Source: Lachnospiraceae bacterium (GTDB taxonomy: Bacteria; Bacillota; Clostridia; Lachnospirales; Lachnospiraceae). Taken from it: 64,000 bases of DNA. Position numbers and translations under genes: made by a program. Location: the NCBI GenBank assembly GCA_900769175.1, contig CAAGFP010000108.1:1-64000 (forward strand), written 5' to 3'. The notes beneath the pieces are model-generated. The model saw only the letters and a program-made list of their open reading frames with translations, was not told where the DNA came from and ran no database searches. Positions 34,715-44,448 of this stretch are shown in pieces (positions within the stretch are counted from its first letter, which is position 1; each line of letters opens with the position of its first letter).

Positions 34715-35440
34715 TTATTTACGTCTTTTCAGTCTGTTTATAACAATAATCACAGCAGAGACCGCTAAAACGACTCCGACAATCCAGAACGCAGCAACCT
34801 TGAAATCAAAGCCCTTATTGTAACTAAAGTCTTTGTCCATGTTCTGCTTATCCTCTTCATCTGCTTTATCTTCTGCCAAAGCATTCTCAAGTAATTCCAG
34901 TGATTCGCTGGAAGGACCGTATTCGGAGGAGAATAACTCCACCTCTTCCCCGGTCTCAGGATTGATTGCCTGGACATCTTCCGGATTCGTTTCACTAAAC
35001 TCCTCGGATTCGCTCTCATCCGAAGGCTCTTCTGTGTTTTTTTCTGTGTTAATTTCACTCGTCTCTTCGGTCGGAATTTCTTCACTGACGGGTTCCTCCG
35101 GTCCGGGTGTCACCGGAATCGGATCCTCTCCCGGAGTTGAAACCGGAATTAAATATCCTTTTGAAATTCCTTCTTCGATACGATAATAAATCTGATTGAT
35201 TGCGCTGTCTACATCTTCTTTGGTAAGATCTACATCATCCTGCATCAGATAGTTTCTTGCGCGTTGTTTTGCATTTTCCGTCACGATATATTTCTTATCG
35301 TTATATAAATATTCCATATTTGCAGCATCTAACAGACGCTGCTCCTCTGAATTGATATTTCCGGCAAAAACGGTAATTGCAGGAAGCATCCAGCATAATA
35401 CCAGTGCCGGTATAAATAGACGTGTAACAAATTTCTTCAT
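34715..35440 (-). CDS. Secreted acidic protein with C-terminal membrane anchor
   Basis: About 241 residues: a signal peptide (KKFVTRLFIPALVLCWMLP, ending near VFAG), a small helical domain (~30-105), a Pro/Glu/Ser/Thr-rich low-complexity stretch (~105-180), and a C-terminal transmembrane helix (VAAFWIVGVVLAVSAVIIVI) followed by NRLKRRK. The outline fits a cell-surface stalk protein without sortase motif. The family is not recognised. It lies between the Ig-like surface protein and the polysaccharide regulators and is probably part of the same surface programme. Confidence 0.75.
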   Translation of the reverse strand: MKKFVTRLFIPALVLCWMLPAITVFAGNINSEEQRLLDAANMEYLYNDKKYIVTENAKQRARNYLMQDDVDLTKEDVDSAINQIYYRIEEGISKGYLIPVSTPGEDPIPVTPGPEEPVSEEIPTEETSEINTEKNTEEPSDESESEEFSETNPEDVQAINPETGEEVELFSSEYGPSSESLELLENALAEDKADEEDKQNMDKDFSYNKGFDFKVAAFWIVGVVLAVSAVIIVINRLKRRK

Positions 35441-35504
35441 ACTTCTCACTCTGTTTCATTTCAGGGTTGCGCCCCAAACTTTTACATTCATCGTTGTTTC
35501 ATTT

Positions 35505-35553
35505 TTTAAAACAACACGGATTGAGCCGTCTAAATACATAGAGACTCAATCCG
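35505..35553 (-). terminator. Terminator of the Ig-like surface protein gene
   Basis: Perfect 9-base arms, CGGATTGAG (35517-35525) and CTCAATCCG (35545-35553). On the minus strand the stem is followed by TGTTGTTTTAAAAAATG. It is 35 bases after the stop codon. Confidence 0.75.
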
Positions 35554-35587
35554 CATTATTTATAATCAGTGAACCTGTTTCACAGAA

Positions 35588-38500
35588 TTATTCTGTTACT
35601 TCCCCGTCACCTGTTTCTTCACTCGCTTCCTCGGAAACTTTCTCAGAAACTTCCTCAGTTGCTTCTTCTGAAACTTCTTCAGATACTTCTTCGGCAGTTT
35701 CGTCTGCAACTGCGTCTTCAACTGTTTCTGTATTCTGAGCACCTTCTTCGGTTGCTCCACTTACAAGGAAAAGAACGGAGTACTTTAATTCAACCGTCTT
35801 ATCTCCAATCGTATAGACAACTGTAATCTCAATTGTCTGACCTGCAAGCTGTGCAATCTTTTCAGCTCCCAGATATCCATCTACATAATCTCCAACCTGA
35901 CCCTTTGTAGGAACGCCGGAAATTGTCTTGATTCCACCTTCAGAAGAGAAGGTTACTTCTTTTGCTTTCAGTGTATCCGTTGCACCAATTACAGCCTGCA
36001 TTGCCTCGTAAATGCCGGTATCCTTTAAGCTGAGTACATCATTTCCGGCCAACTTACCGTTTAAGGTAATCTCCATTGCATTCTTTGCACTGTCATAGGT
36101 GATTCCGTCAACATAGTCAGTCTCGCCAAGATTAAATGCTTCAACCTGAGCATCGATTTCTTCATCAATTGCATGGGTATCCACTTCGAAATGGATTTCA
36201 TACTGAATGCTCTTGGTCTTATTCGTATCAAGGTAAACCTGTACGTAAGCTTTCTTTCCTACCAGAATGCCAAGTTCATCATCAAGCTTAACGTTCAATG
36301 CTTTCGCAAGGGTTAATTCACTGACTTTCTCAGCTTCAATTTCGGTTACTGCTTCAAGGTTATCAATTACAACCTGTTTTGCATTTGCTTTGTCAATAAC
36401 ACTCTTAATGGATTCAATGATACCGGTTCCGCTCAGTTCTCCGGCTTTTTTGCTCATATCGGAAATTCCGACTGTCAATACTTTGTTCTGTGCATCATAA
36501 ATACCATAACTGAATCCTTCGGTTTCATAATTCACATCATTCAATGCATCTTCAAGCAAGGTATCATAATATGCATTTCTTGCATCTGCGGACTGCATGA
36601 AAGTAAACTTGTAATTAAAGTAGATTAAGTCTTCATCCTTGACGCCTTCCAGAGGAATCTGTGAATCCAGATACATTCCAACCTCTACATCTACAGTCGT
36701 TCCGGGCAGTGCACCAAGCTGCTTAACATTATTTTCGTTTAGTTTATTCATGATCTTGTCACAAATATCATTAATAGCCTGGTCAAGGTCTTTTTGTTCA
36801 TTTCTGTTAAAGGAATATCCTTCTTCAATAACGCCATCTACTCTGACATTTGCACGATATGCTTCATCGAAGATGGTCTTTAAAGAAGCCGTAATGGTTT
36901 CTCTCATAATACTGTCGGTCTCTTCAATGTATGCATATTCATCAAAGATGTCTACAACGACTTCGTTTGTATCTGCATTGTAATTCACTGCATTGATACC
37001 TGTTTCTGCTTTGTCAAAGTCTAAAGCAGCAAGTTCAACATTGATTCTTTCATCGATCATGGAATCATATTTTGAGAAATCCATATCGAAAATAACGGAT
37101 AAATAAGTATTATACTCAATTTCGTCATATCCGTCTTTGCGATCCCAGCTTGCAATATCAACAAAGAAATATTCTCCTGCCCAGTCAATCGCTTCTTTCT
37201 TATCTCCGATAAGAATCTTGGCTGCTTCTTTTTTGTTAGCAACAACATCTTTTAATTCAAGCGTCCGTTCTTCTTCTCCAACACGATAGAGATTGTAAGT
37301 TCCGTCTTCTTTATATACTTCCCAGAAATCAACCCCGTTATTAAAGTGCAACTTGGAATCTGTAGGAAGTTCTTTCAGAAGAATTTCAACAAGGTTCTCA
37401 TAAACGGTTCTGAGATCTTCTCTGATATCCTTTGTATTATCGGTGTTCATGTATGCATCGTTAATACGAATGATTAATTCACGATTCTTAACATTATAAG
37501 AAGGTGTAACACCGGTCCAGCTGTAATCTTCAGCCTTTACTGCATATTCGATGTTTTTGCTAATCGAATCTTCATATTCCTTCCGGGTCTTGTTCACAAC
37601 ACGCACAGGAACTTTAATGATACTGTCACCGCTTGTTGCCTGAATTGTTGTCTCTCCGGCCTTCTTAGCAGTAATCATTCCTTTACTGTCTACGGTTGCA
37701 ACAGATGTATTTAAGGATTTATAGGTAACCTTAAGTCCCAAAGGCACAAAAGCTGACACAGAAACCTTTTCACCACGAATTAATGAAAGTCCGGACAGGA
37801 TTGTTCCTTCTGCCAAAGGCTGAACAACTGTTACATCATATCTTTCTACATAACCATCGGAAGTTGTAACTGTAAGAACACCTTCTGTTGCAGAATCGGG
37901 ACGACTTGCCTTACTGGTAAATTTCCTTGTTGCAGGATCAAAGGTAACCTCTGTTCCTTCTGCAGGAGCAAAGCTGTAGCTCATCGTAACCTTTGATAAG
38001 TAATCATTCTTCTTTGTTTTATTGTTGTAAGGACCATAAGCCTTTGCGTTTACGACTGCATCAGAATTTGCATTCAAAAAGATTGTATTTCCGCCGACAC
38101 CGTCGATTCCAATGAATTCAGTCTTCTGAACAACCTTAATCTTTATGCTTGCGGATTTGTTGCTTCCGTCAAGTGCTTTCACGGTAACCGTTGCATTTCC
38201 TTCCCCTTGTGCCCAGGCCACAACAGATTCTCCCATACTTCCGACTGCTAAGACGGAAGGGTTGCTGGACTTCACTGAATAGAATGTATTAACAGGAGCT
38301 CCGTTTGCATCGGTTGCCTTGCATTCAATATTGATTGTCTCATAGTCATTGAGTAACAATTCGGTCTTTTCCGGAACAAGGCTTAAATTCTTTACGGCAT
38401 TACGAACGGAAATACCTACAAAAGTCTGTACGGAACCATCTGTGTTTGAAATGGAAACACATGCATTACCGGGCTTTAATCCCTTAACAGCACCGCTTTT

Positions 38501-39694
38501 TGAAACAGAAATGACATCCGTTCCGTCTACTACTTCGTATACAAGTTTCTTATCCGTAACAGCTTTATCAACCTTTGCATTTAACTTAACGGTCTTTCCG
38601 GTAAGAATTTCCATGTAACCGTTTACAAGAATCCGTTCAAGCTTGGTCGTAACTTTTACGGGAATCTTTACAGTCTTAACCGTGTTTCCTTCTTTGGAAG
38701 AAACAACAATGTTGGTGGATCCGTTTCCGACACCGGTAACCTTACCTGTCTGGTCAACCACTGCAACCGAAGTCTTTTCGGATTTAAATTTCACGCCGTC
38801 AATTACGACTCCTTTATCGTCACGTGCGATAGCCTTAATCGAAACGGTATGATTATCGGCAGTTGCATTGGTTACAAGATTCAATGCATCGTATTTGTTC
38901 TTTGCATTCTTCTTGGGACTAACCACTTCAACACTCTTAACGGTTGCATCGGATACAACCACTTTCACATATGCGGTATATCCTACTTTGTCTTTTCCTT
39001 TTACCTGGTCAGCAGCCTGAACCTTAATGGTTGCAACACCGTTGTTTACGCCTTTCACAACACCGGAGCCATTTACGGTAACAATCTTGGTTTTTCCGGT
39101 TACCGGAATCAATTTTCCTTCTTCGTTGTAAACCTTCTGGTTTTCTACTGTATAGTAAAGCTTCTTGTTGGATGCATTCGCATTTACGGTTGCCGCAAGC
39201 GAAAGACTTCCTTTTTTGGCAACGTTAAGCTTTGCATCTTCTACGTCACTGCCAAAGGTAATTTCATCTACCAATGACTTTACTGTAACTTTGATTTTAC
39301 AGGTTTTCTTGGGATTGGTTTTATCTGCAAGAATAACTTCGGTTTTTCCGTTTTCAGAACCTGCAGTAATCACAATTCCGTTTTCCGTTTTATTTACGGT
39401 AGCGACTGCACGATTCTTAGATGATACAGTATAACCCGCACCGCTCTGGGCCTGCACATCATAAGTAACAGCCTGTACGACCAACTCTTTACTCTGAAGA
39501 TATGCTGTATTGTTATCCCCATTTGTATAAAGAGTCAGACTGGATACTGACTTAAATTTACCGGCAGCATCCAAGATTCCCGCCTTCAATACCTTCAAGT
39601 TATTTCCGGTTGCAGCGAATGCAGCAAGAGGCAATAACATAGTAGTAACAAGGACGGCAATCATGAGAATCAGATTTCTGAACTGTTTTCTCAT
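35588..39694 (-). CDS. Large secreted surface protein with Ig-like (Big_2) domains and a four-fold C-terminal repeat
   Basis: About 1368 residues with a signal peptide (MRKQFRNLILMIAVLVTTML, cleavage near AFAA). Residues ~40-700 are bacterial Ig-like domains, recognised by recurring patterns such as TVDSKGMITAKKAGETTI and VDQTGKVTGVGNGSTNI. Residues ~700-1312 hold four divergent copies (about 135-178 residues each) of a domain that I do not recognise. The tail is a Glu/Val/Ser/Ala repeat (EEVSEEATEEVSEKVSEE). No LPxTG motif or C-terminal membrane helix is seen, so retention may be non-covalent. AGGAGGAG precedes the ATG at 39694. It is probably an adhesin or matrix component linked to the adjacent polysaccharide genes. 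Confidence 0.88.
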   Translation of the reverse strand: MRKQFRNLILMIAVLVTTMLLPLAAFAATGNNLKVLKAGILDAAGKFKSVSSLTLYTNGDNNTAYLQSKELVVQAVTYDVQAQSGAGYTVSSKNRAVATVNKTENGIVITAGSENGKTEVILADKTNPKKTCKIKVTVKSLVDEITFGSDVEDAKLNVAKKGSLSLAATVNANASNKKLYYTVENQKVYNEEGKLIPVTGKTKIVTVNGSGVVKGVNNGVATIKVQAADQVKGKDKVGYTAYVKVVVSDATVKSVEVVSPKKNAKNKYDALNLVTNATADNHTVSIKAIARDDKGVVIDGVKFKSEKTSVAVVDQTGKVTGVGNGSTNIVVSSKEGNTVKTVKIPVKVTTKLERILVNGYMEILTGKTVKLNAKVDKAVTDKKLVYEVVDGTDVISVSKSGAVKGLKPGNACVSISNTDGSVQTFVGISVRNAVKNLSLVPEKTELLLNDYETINIECKATDANGAPVNTFYSVKSSNPSVLAVGSMGESVVAWAQGEGNATVTVKALDGSNKSASIKIKVVQKTEFIGIDGVGGNTIFLNANSDAVVNAKAYGPYNNKTKKNDYLSKVTMSYSFAPAEGTEVTFDPATRKFTSKASRPDSATEGVLTVTTSDGYVERYDVTVVQPLAEGTILSGLSLIRGEKVSVSAFVPLGLKVTYKSLNTSVATVDSKGMITAKKAGETTIQATSGDSIIKVPVRVVNKTRKEYEDSISKNIEYAVKAEDYSWTGVTPSYNVKNRELIIRINDAYMNTDNTKDIREDLRTVYENLVEILLKELPTDSKLHFNNGVDFWEVYKEDGTYNLYRVGEEERTLELKDVVANKKEAAKILIGDKKEAIDWAGEYFFVDIASWDRKDGYDEIEYNTYLSVIFDMDFSKYDSMIDERINVELAALDFDKAETGINAVNYNADTNEVVVDIFDEYAYIEETDSIMRETITASLKTIFDEAYRANVRVDGVIEEGYSFNRNEQKDLDQAINDICDKIMNKLNENNVKQLGALPGTTVDVEVGMYLDSQIPLEGVKDEDLIYFNYKFTFMQSADARNAYYDTLLEDALNDVNYETEGFSYGIYDAQNKVLTVGISDMSKKAGELSGTGIIESIKSVIDKANAKQVVIDNLEAVTEIEAEKVSELTLAKALNVKLDDELGILVGKKAYVQVYLDTNKTKSIQYEIHFEVDTHAIDEEIDAQVEAFNLGETDYVDGITYDSAKNAMEITLNGKLAGNDVLSLKDTGIYEAMQAVIGATDTLKAKEVTFSSEGGIKTISGVPTKGQVGDYVDGYLGAEKIAQLAGQTIEITVVYTIGDKTVELKYSVLFLVSGATEEGAQNTETVEDAVADETAEEVSEEVSEEATEEVSEKVSEEASEETGDGEVTE

Positions 39695-39767
39695 TTTTCT
39701 CCTCCTTTTAATAATAAATAATCTATCAATAAGCAGAGTGCATTGCACCTCCACTGCCTATCCGTAA

Positions 39768-41216
39768 TTACATTGCACCGTTTCTGGTCAGGACGACCTT
39801 AACCGTCTTTATCATAATACCAATATCCAGATACGGTGTCCAGTTATTTATGTATTTCATATCCTGTTTTACCACATCTTCGAAATCGGTAATGGTGCTT
39901 CTTCCGTTTACCTGCCACATTCCGGTAATACCCGGCTTTGTCGCAAGCCTTGCCCGATGCCAGGGCTTATACTGCTCATATTCTTCCACCGTAGGCGGTC
40001 TTGTCCCTACGATCGACATGGAGCCGAACAATACATTAATAAATTGCGGAAATTCGTCCAGACTGAAATCCCGAATCAGGTTCCCGACGCCCTTGCGGTA
40101 TTTCCCGTTCGGAAGAATTTTACTTCCGATAATTCTCGGGTCTTCTTTTAATTTAAACATGAGACTGCTGTCCATGGCATTACGGCTCATCAGCTCTTTT
40201 TTCCGCTCCTCCGCATCCTTATACATGGTGCGGAATTTATATACCTTAAAGAGTTTTCCGTTCTTCCCGACACGAACCTGCGAAAAGAATATCGGACCGG
40301 GATCACTTATGAAAATAACCGGACCCAGAATCACGGTCAGTAAAATGGTAATGACAGTTCCGACCAGGCCTCCCGCAATATCCATGCATCTTTTTATAAC
40401 CGCCTGTTCAGCAGTAATTGCATTCAGGGTAGTCGTTACAACGGTATATTCTCCAATCCGGTTTACAAACTGGTCAAGTCCGTCATTTTCGATTCTTTGC
40501 ATCAAAACATTATGAACGGTAACACCCATTTCTCTGAGTGCAGAGGTAAAGCCGGTCGCTTCTTTTACACCATTCGGCAGAACAATCATCACTTCGTCAA
40601 CCCAGGTGTGGCACATGTATTCAAGTGCCGTTTCCTCATCTCCGATTACAGGAACGCCGTTCACCTCTTTGGGCAGATTCTTTGCCGGAATCACAAGTCC
40701 TTTGATTTCATAATGGTCAAGGTTCCCGGAAAGCGCTTTTTCCAATGCCTCCCCTGCCATATCCAAAGTTGTATAAATAAAAAGAGAGCGGGAATTGATT
40801 TTTTTCTCCCTTTTGATTAAGTAATGTTTAAAAGCCTGTCTTAGTAAATAGGATAAGAACAGGTACAAAACCACCCAGATAAAAATAACCTGTCTGGAAT
40901 AGTCATAAGAAACATGTGCCGTAAATAATAGAAAGCAAAGCGATACGGTAACCAGTGATACGTGTTTTACGGTTGCAATTGCCTCTCTTCTCCAGCCTCT
41001 TTTTAATACATTCTTAAAAGAATTCACCATTGCGCTGATTCCGAGATCACAGATAAAAAGCATAATATAAAGAATCGCCCAATCTGAACTAATCATCAGT
41101 TCCCAATCGCGGAAACGGATGAAATGCGAAATGGCAAATGCAGTAAACAGGCAGATTTCATCCAGGAACACGAAATCAATATGCTTAATCCATCCTTCCC
41201 ATCTCTTTCGATACAT
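39768..41216 (-). CDS. Polyprenyl-phosphate sugar phosphotransferase (WbaP/CpsE type)
   Basis: 482 residues. The N-terminal half has four to five transmembrane helices and a Rossmann-like CoA-binding-type domain (~140-260). The C-terminal third is the sugar transferase catalytic domain (KRCMDIAGGLVGTVI, then SDPGPIFFSQVRVGKNGK, YKFRTMY, DEFPQFINVLFGSMSIVGTR and KPGITGMWQVNGRS). It starts a surface polysaccharide by transferring a sugar phosphate to undecaprenyl phosphate. It precedes the large surface protein gene and fits the CpsBCD control genes downstream. Confidence 0.95.
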   Translation of the reverse strand: MYRKRWEGWIKHIDFVFLDEICLFTAFAISHFIRFRDWELMISSDWAILYIMLFICDLGISAMVNSFKNVLKRGWRREAIATVKHVSLVTVSLCFLLFTAHVSYDYSRQVIFIWVVLYLFLSYLLRQAFKHYLIKREKKINSRSLFIYTTLDMAGEALEKALSGNLDHYEIKGLVIPAKNLPKEVNGVPVIGDEETALEYMCHTWVDEVMIVLPNGVKEATGFTSALREMGVTVHNVLMQRIENDGLDQFVNRIGEYTVVTTTLNAITAEQAVIKRCMDIAGGLVGTVITILLTVILGPVIFISDPGPIFFSQVRVGKNGKLFKVYKFRTMYKDAEERKKELMSRNAMDSSLMFKLKEDPRIIGSKILPNGKYRKGVGNLIRDFSLDEFPQFINVLFGSMSIVGTRPPTVEEYEQYKPWHRARLATKPGITGMWQVNGRSTITDFEDVVKQDMKYINNWTPYLDIGIMIKTVKVVLTRNGAM

Positions 41217-41294
41217 GATAAACTCCTTTGTACTTTACTGTTTCTAAAGTCACAAGTAAACCATAGCACAGCAAAAAAGGAAAAACAAGGCGTA

Positions 41295-41323
41295 TTATCT
41301 CACAAAAAAATGGTCTTATCTCA
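41295..41323. repeat. TTATCTCA direct repeat between the sugar transferase and membrane protein genes
   Basis: TTATCTCA occurs at 41295-41302 and 41316-41323, 21 bases apart, or two helical turns. The pair lies upstream of the sugar transferase gene and could be a site for a dimeric regulator. No other signal is evident in 41217-41341. Confidence 0.3.
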
Positions 41324-41341
41324 TCATTTTTTGAAATAGTA

Positions 41342-43267
41342 TTACAAATTTGTAGTTGAATTATGCTTTTCGTTCACTTCAATTAATGCTCCGGTCAAAA
41401 ACGGCAGCGTGAAAAGGATCGGAAATGCATATCTTGGGTGCAGCAGGCAGGCAGGCGATGCCACGCACACCAAAAGACTCATATATAATGGTAATAAGAA
41501 GATCATCCATTTCCCGAAGCGCTTCTTTTGAAACAGATACATCGAAAGAAGCACAAGCCACCAGGTATATACGCCGACATTTTGAAGCATCCCGAGAACG
41601 GGAATGCCGTTCATGACTGCAAACCAGTTCTGAACAAGCGGTTTTGTATCTCCCCATCTTGGCGGATAAAATAAATCCGACATTCCGTCATAGCGAATTG
41701 CATTATCCAATCCGACATCAAACCAGCCATAACATAAATTAAAAAAGGCATCGAAATACGGACCGGGATGTCTGAAAAACAGGCGGACCCAGACCTTTAA
41801 ATATTCCATAATATCTTTTGTTGTGGCCGTTTCCACGAACTGACGTTTTAACGGGTCTGAAATATTCGGGTCATAGATTGTACCCAGTTCCTCTCTGCCG
41901 GTTAAAACCTTATCAATCGCCTCCCATTCGGAATCGGTAATATCGTAATCATAGGATTTAATATAGCGTGCCGTTTGCTGAAACGGGATGGACAACACTT
42001 CTTTTCCGTTGTAAGTATCAGCATGTAAGGTCACGGTTAAAGTTTTATCCAAAGCGAAAAATAACGCAATCGGAAGTAAAACATAAATTCCTGCCGCCAA
42101 AAAACTGCGGCGCAGCGTTTTCATTTTATCCGGATTCTCTTTACGCGTTTTGAAATAACGAATTGCAAGGTAAACAATCAGTCCAAAGCCGGTCGACGCC
42201 ACCACAATCAGGCCATTATTTCGAAACATCATAACCAAAACCGCGAAAATCACGCAGGGGGCTGCGGTATATGGCTTAATTTGCGCATGGTCTTTATATA
42301 GGAAGAGAACCATCATAATAAAATATAATAAAATCCAGGTGTTAAACAGACTGTCTTTGATTGTCATGGTAGCGAAATTCGAATAAAACGGCGCAAAGCA
42401 GTAAATAAGCAAAAGAAGGAGCAGATACCCTTTTTTTGTCTTCATTTTATTTAAAACTGCAATACTGAGTCCCAAAGCATGCGCCATAATAACACTTTGC
42501 ACCAGAATCTGCAAAAAAAGCCCGCGGTTATAAGAACCCAGAATATTTTTTCCGACTTTCATAAAAAAGCCCAAAAACAGAGTATGAAGCAACGGGTGCC
42601 CTGTATTGAAGCGATTCATTCCGAGTGCCTGAGAAATCTGATAAGAAGCATCACCGCAGCAGCCTCCGGGATATGAAATCAAAAGAATCGGAAGCCATGA
42701 TAAATAAATCAGTCCCGACATTACCGGCAGGCAGTATTTTCCGAATAAAATTCGATCAAGCGTCAATACAAACTTCCGACCTGCACTGATTTTATCATTC
42801 ATTTCGACTTTACTTCCATCTGCGGTTTCCGCTTTACTGACATCCACAGTTTCAGGTTTTCCTTCATCCGTCTGTTTTAATGTGCCTGACACTCGTAAAG
42901 CAGACAGCCATTTAAACCCTTCCATCACAAGCACAAATAAATGAAAGAAAAAAATCATAAGGCCTGTAAAGCAGATAAAAAACCATACAATCCGAAGCTT
43001 TGAGCCCCACAACAGCGAGGAGGTATTCGTCCTATAGTACGTTTCCCCAAGCAGACGAAAAAGAGAAGCCAGACCGGCAGGAATCAAAAGAACGGTATCC
43101 TTTTTCCCAACCCGCTTCCCAATCATTGAATAAAATATGCATAGCGTTGCAATCCATATAATGGTTTCAAAATTATACTTTCCCGGAATTTCCATTAAAT
43201 CCGTAGTAAGCGCAACAGCCGACAACAGTGACATCGCACCTGTTAATAGAAATCTTTTCACAATCAT
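41342..43267 (-). CDS. Polytopic membrane protein, possible surface polysaccharide glycosyltransferase
   Basis: 641 residues with about 12 predicted transmembrane helices and a Lys/Glu/Thr-rich cytoplasmic loop near 130-160. A soluble extracellular loop (~400-530) includes YDYDITDSEWEAIDKVLTG. Motifs such as YPGGCCGDASYQI and NTGHPLLHTLFLG resemble a DUF6020-type group of integral membrane proteins often found among cell-surface polysaccharide genes, some with a GT-C-like arrangement. Function is not established. The downstream sugar transferase supports a surface glycan role. Confidence 0.75.
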   Translation of the reverse strand: MIVKRFLLTGAMSLLSAVALTTDLMEIPGKYNFETIIWIATLCIFYSMIGKRVGKKDTVLLIPAGLASLFRLLGETYYRTNTSSLLWGSKLRIVWFFICFTGLMIFFFHLFVLVMEGFKWLSALRVSGTLKQTDEGKPETVDVSKAETADGSKVEMNDKISAGRKFVLTLDRILFGKYCLPVMSGLIYLSWLPILLISYPGGCCGDASYQISQALGMNRFNTGHPLLHTLFLGFFMKVGKNILGSYNRGLFLQILVQSVIMAHALGLSIAVLNKMKTKKGYLLLLLLIYCFAPFYSNFATMTIKDSLFNTWILLYFIMMVLFLYKDHAQIKPYTAAPCVIFAVLVMMFRNNGLIVVASTGFGLIVYLAIRYFKTRKENPDKMKTLRRSFLAAGIYVLLPIALFFALDKTLTVTLHADTYNGKEVLSIPFQQTARYIKSYDYDITDSEWEAIDKVLTGREELGTIYDPNISDPLKRQFVETATTKDIMEYLKVWVRLFFRHPGPYFDAFFNLCYGWFDVGLDNAIRYDGMSDLFYPPRWGDTKPLVQNWFAVMNGIPVLGMLQNVGVYTWWLVLLSMYLFQKKRFGKWMIFLLPLYMSLLVCVASPACLLHPRYAFPILFTLPFLTGALIEVNEKHNSTTNL

Positions 43268-43335
43268 ATTCCTTCTTGATATTCTTTTCCGATAATCCGT
43301 TTTCCCGTTTGAGCAACTGTATTCCGCTTTCCCTG

Positions 43336-44211
43336 TTACTGCTTTTCGCTATCTGTTTTTGCCTTTCTGTCATTTTTTGCAGGTAACACATTCGATAATA
43401 AAAGCAGGGGAATGGCAAGAAACACAGCACCTCCCAAAATATTACCGATTGTAACAGGCAAAAGATTTCCGATCAAAAAGTTTTTCACAGACAACTGTTC
43501 CAAAGCCTTTGGCGATATCTGATACTGTAAGATAGCAGCATTTACATATTCCGGATTACATTTACAAAGCAGTCCTGCGGAAATGTAATACATATTCGCC
43601 ACACAATGTTCGAATCCCGAGGTTACAAACGCAAAGATAACAAAAAAGGAAGAAAGAAGCTTCCCTGCAACATCTTTTGCACACATTGCCAGCAAAACAG
43701 CTGCGCAGACTAAAATATTACATAGAATCCCGGAACAGACTCCCCTTGAAAACGGGATGGTCGCTTTTGCAAGAGCCACTTTTATCGTATAAGCGCCAAG
43801 CAGATTGCCGGAATAATCAAACTGACCGGAGAAATAAGTCAGTGCTGCAATCATAAATCCACCGATGAAATTGCCGATAAAAACCTCTGCAAGAAACTCG
43901 ATACATCTAAGCAGACGAAGTTTTTTGGGTATCAGTCCCGCTATCATCATACAGTCGCCTGTAAACAATTCGGCACCCAGTAAAATCACCATCATTAGTC
44001 CGACCGGGAATACAATTCCTGCCGTCATTCTTGCAACCGAAACATTGGAAATGCTGTGAGAAGCGACATTGCTGGCTGCTGCCCCAATGGCAATCATCGC
44101 ACCTGCCATAATCGCTTTCCCGAAGGTTACCATTCTTTTTGCTTCTGTTTTCTTCGGAATCGTCTCCATATACATATTCATGGTTTCCGTTACTGTATTA
44201 AATCCACTCAT
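43336..44211 (-). CDS. Formate/nitrite transporter family channel
   Basis: A 291-residue FNT-family protein with six hydrophobic segments, the signature GAELFTGDCM after the second helix, and the conserved NFIGGFMIAAL and GFEHCVANMYYI. These pentameric channels pass formate, nitrite or hydrosulfide. The ATG at 44211 follows GGAGAAAAAG; a longer frame starting at 44352 would run through the dispersed repeat. Formate is the likely substrate in a fermenter, but the sequence alone does not prove this. Confidence 0.93.
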   Translation of the reverse strand: MSGFNTVTETMNMYMETIPKKTEAKRMVTFGKAIMAGAMIAIGAAASNVASHSISNVSVARMTAGIVFPVGLMMVILLGAELFTGDCMMIAGLIPKKLRLLRCIEFLAEVFIGNFIGGFMIAALTYFSGQFDYSGNLLGAYTIKVALAKATIPFSRGVCSGILCNILVCAAVLLAMCAKDVAGKLLSSFFVIFAFVTSGFEHCVANMYYISAGLLCKCNPEYVNAAILQYQISPKALEQLSVKNFLIGNLLPVTIGNILGGAVFLAIPLLLLSNVLPAKNDRKAKTDSEKQ

Positions 44212-44237
44212 CTTTTTCTCCATTTTGTTTCTGTTCG

Positions 44238-44312
44238 ACGCGCGTGCACATCCTTCGCGGAGCATTTTTTTCATCATCGGAAATACAAAAGAATTTTCGA
44301 TGATGAAAAAAA
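44238..44312. repeat. Dispersed module-hairpin repeat, copy 3
   Basis: Module B (44238-44263, GCACATCCTTCGCGGAGC) is followed directly by a hairpin with 15-base arms, TTTTTTTCATCATCG (44265-44279) and CGATGATGAAAAAAA (44298-44312). The hairpin sequence is unlike the other copies. It lies in the leader of the FNT channel gene, so it could affect its expression. Confidence 0.75.
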
Positions 44313-44346
44313 CACCCAGAAATATTATAATCTGAGTGTTTTTTTT
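44306..44346 (-). terminator. Terminator of the phoPR operon
   Basis: Arms ACACCCAG (44312-44319) and CTGAGTGT (44332-44339) with one mismatch, flanked by A-runs and T-runs on both sides, so it can act in both directions. It lies about 100 bases after the phoR stop codon and partly overlaps the hairpin of repeat copy 3. Confidence 0.7.
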
Positions 44347-44448
44347 CGTCAATTGTATTTCTCCCGGTACAATGATATACCAGTTCTTTCATTCGTAAGC
44401 AACTCTTCTGATGCGAGAATATCATCCCCTGAAAAAGTACTTCTTCTG

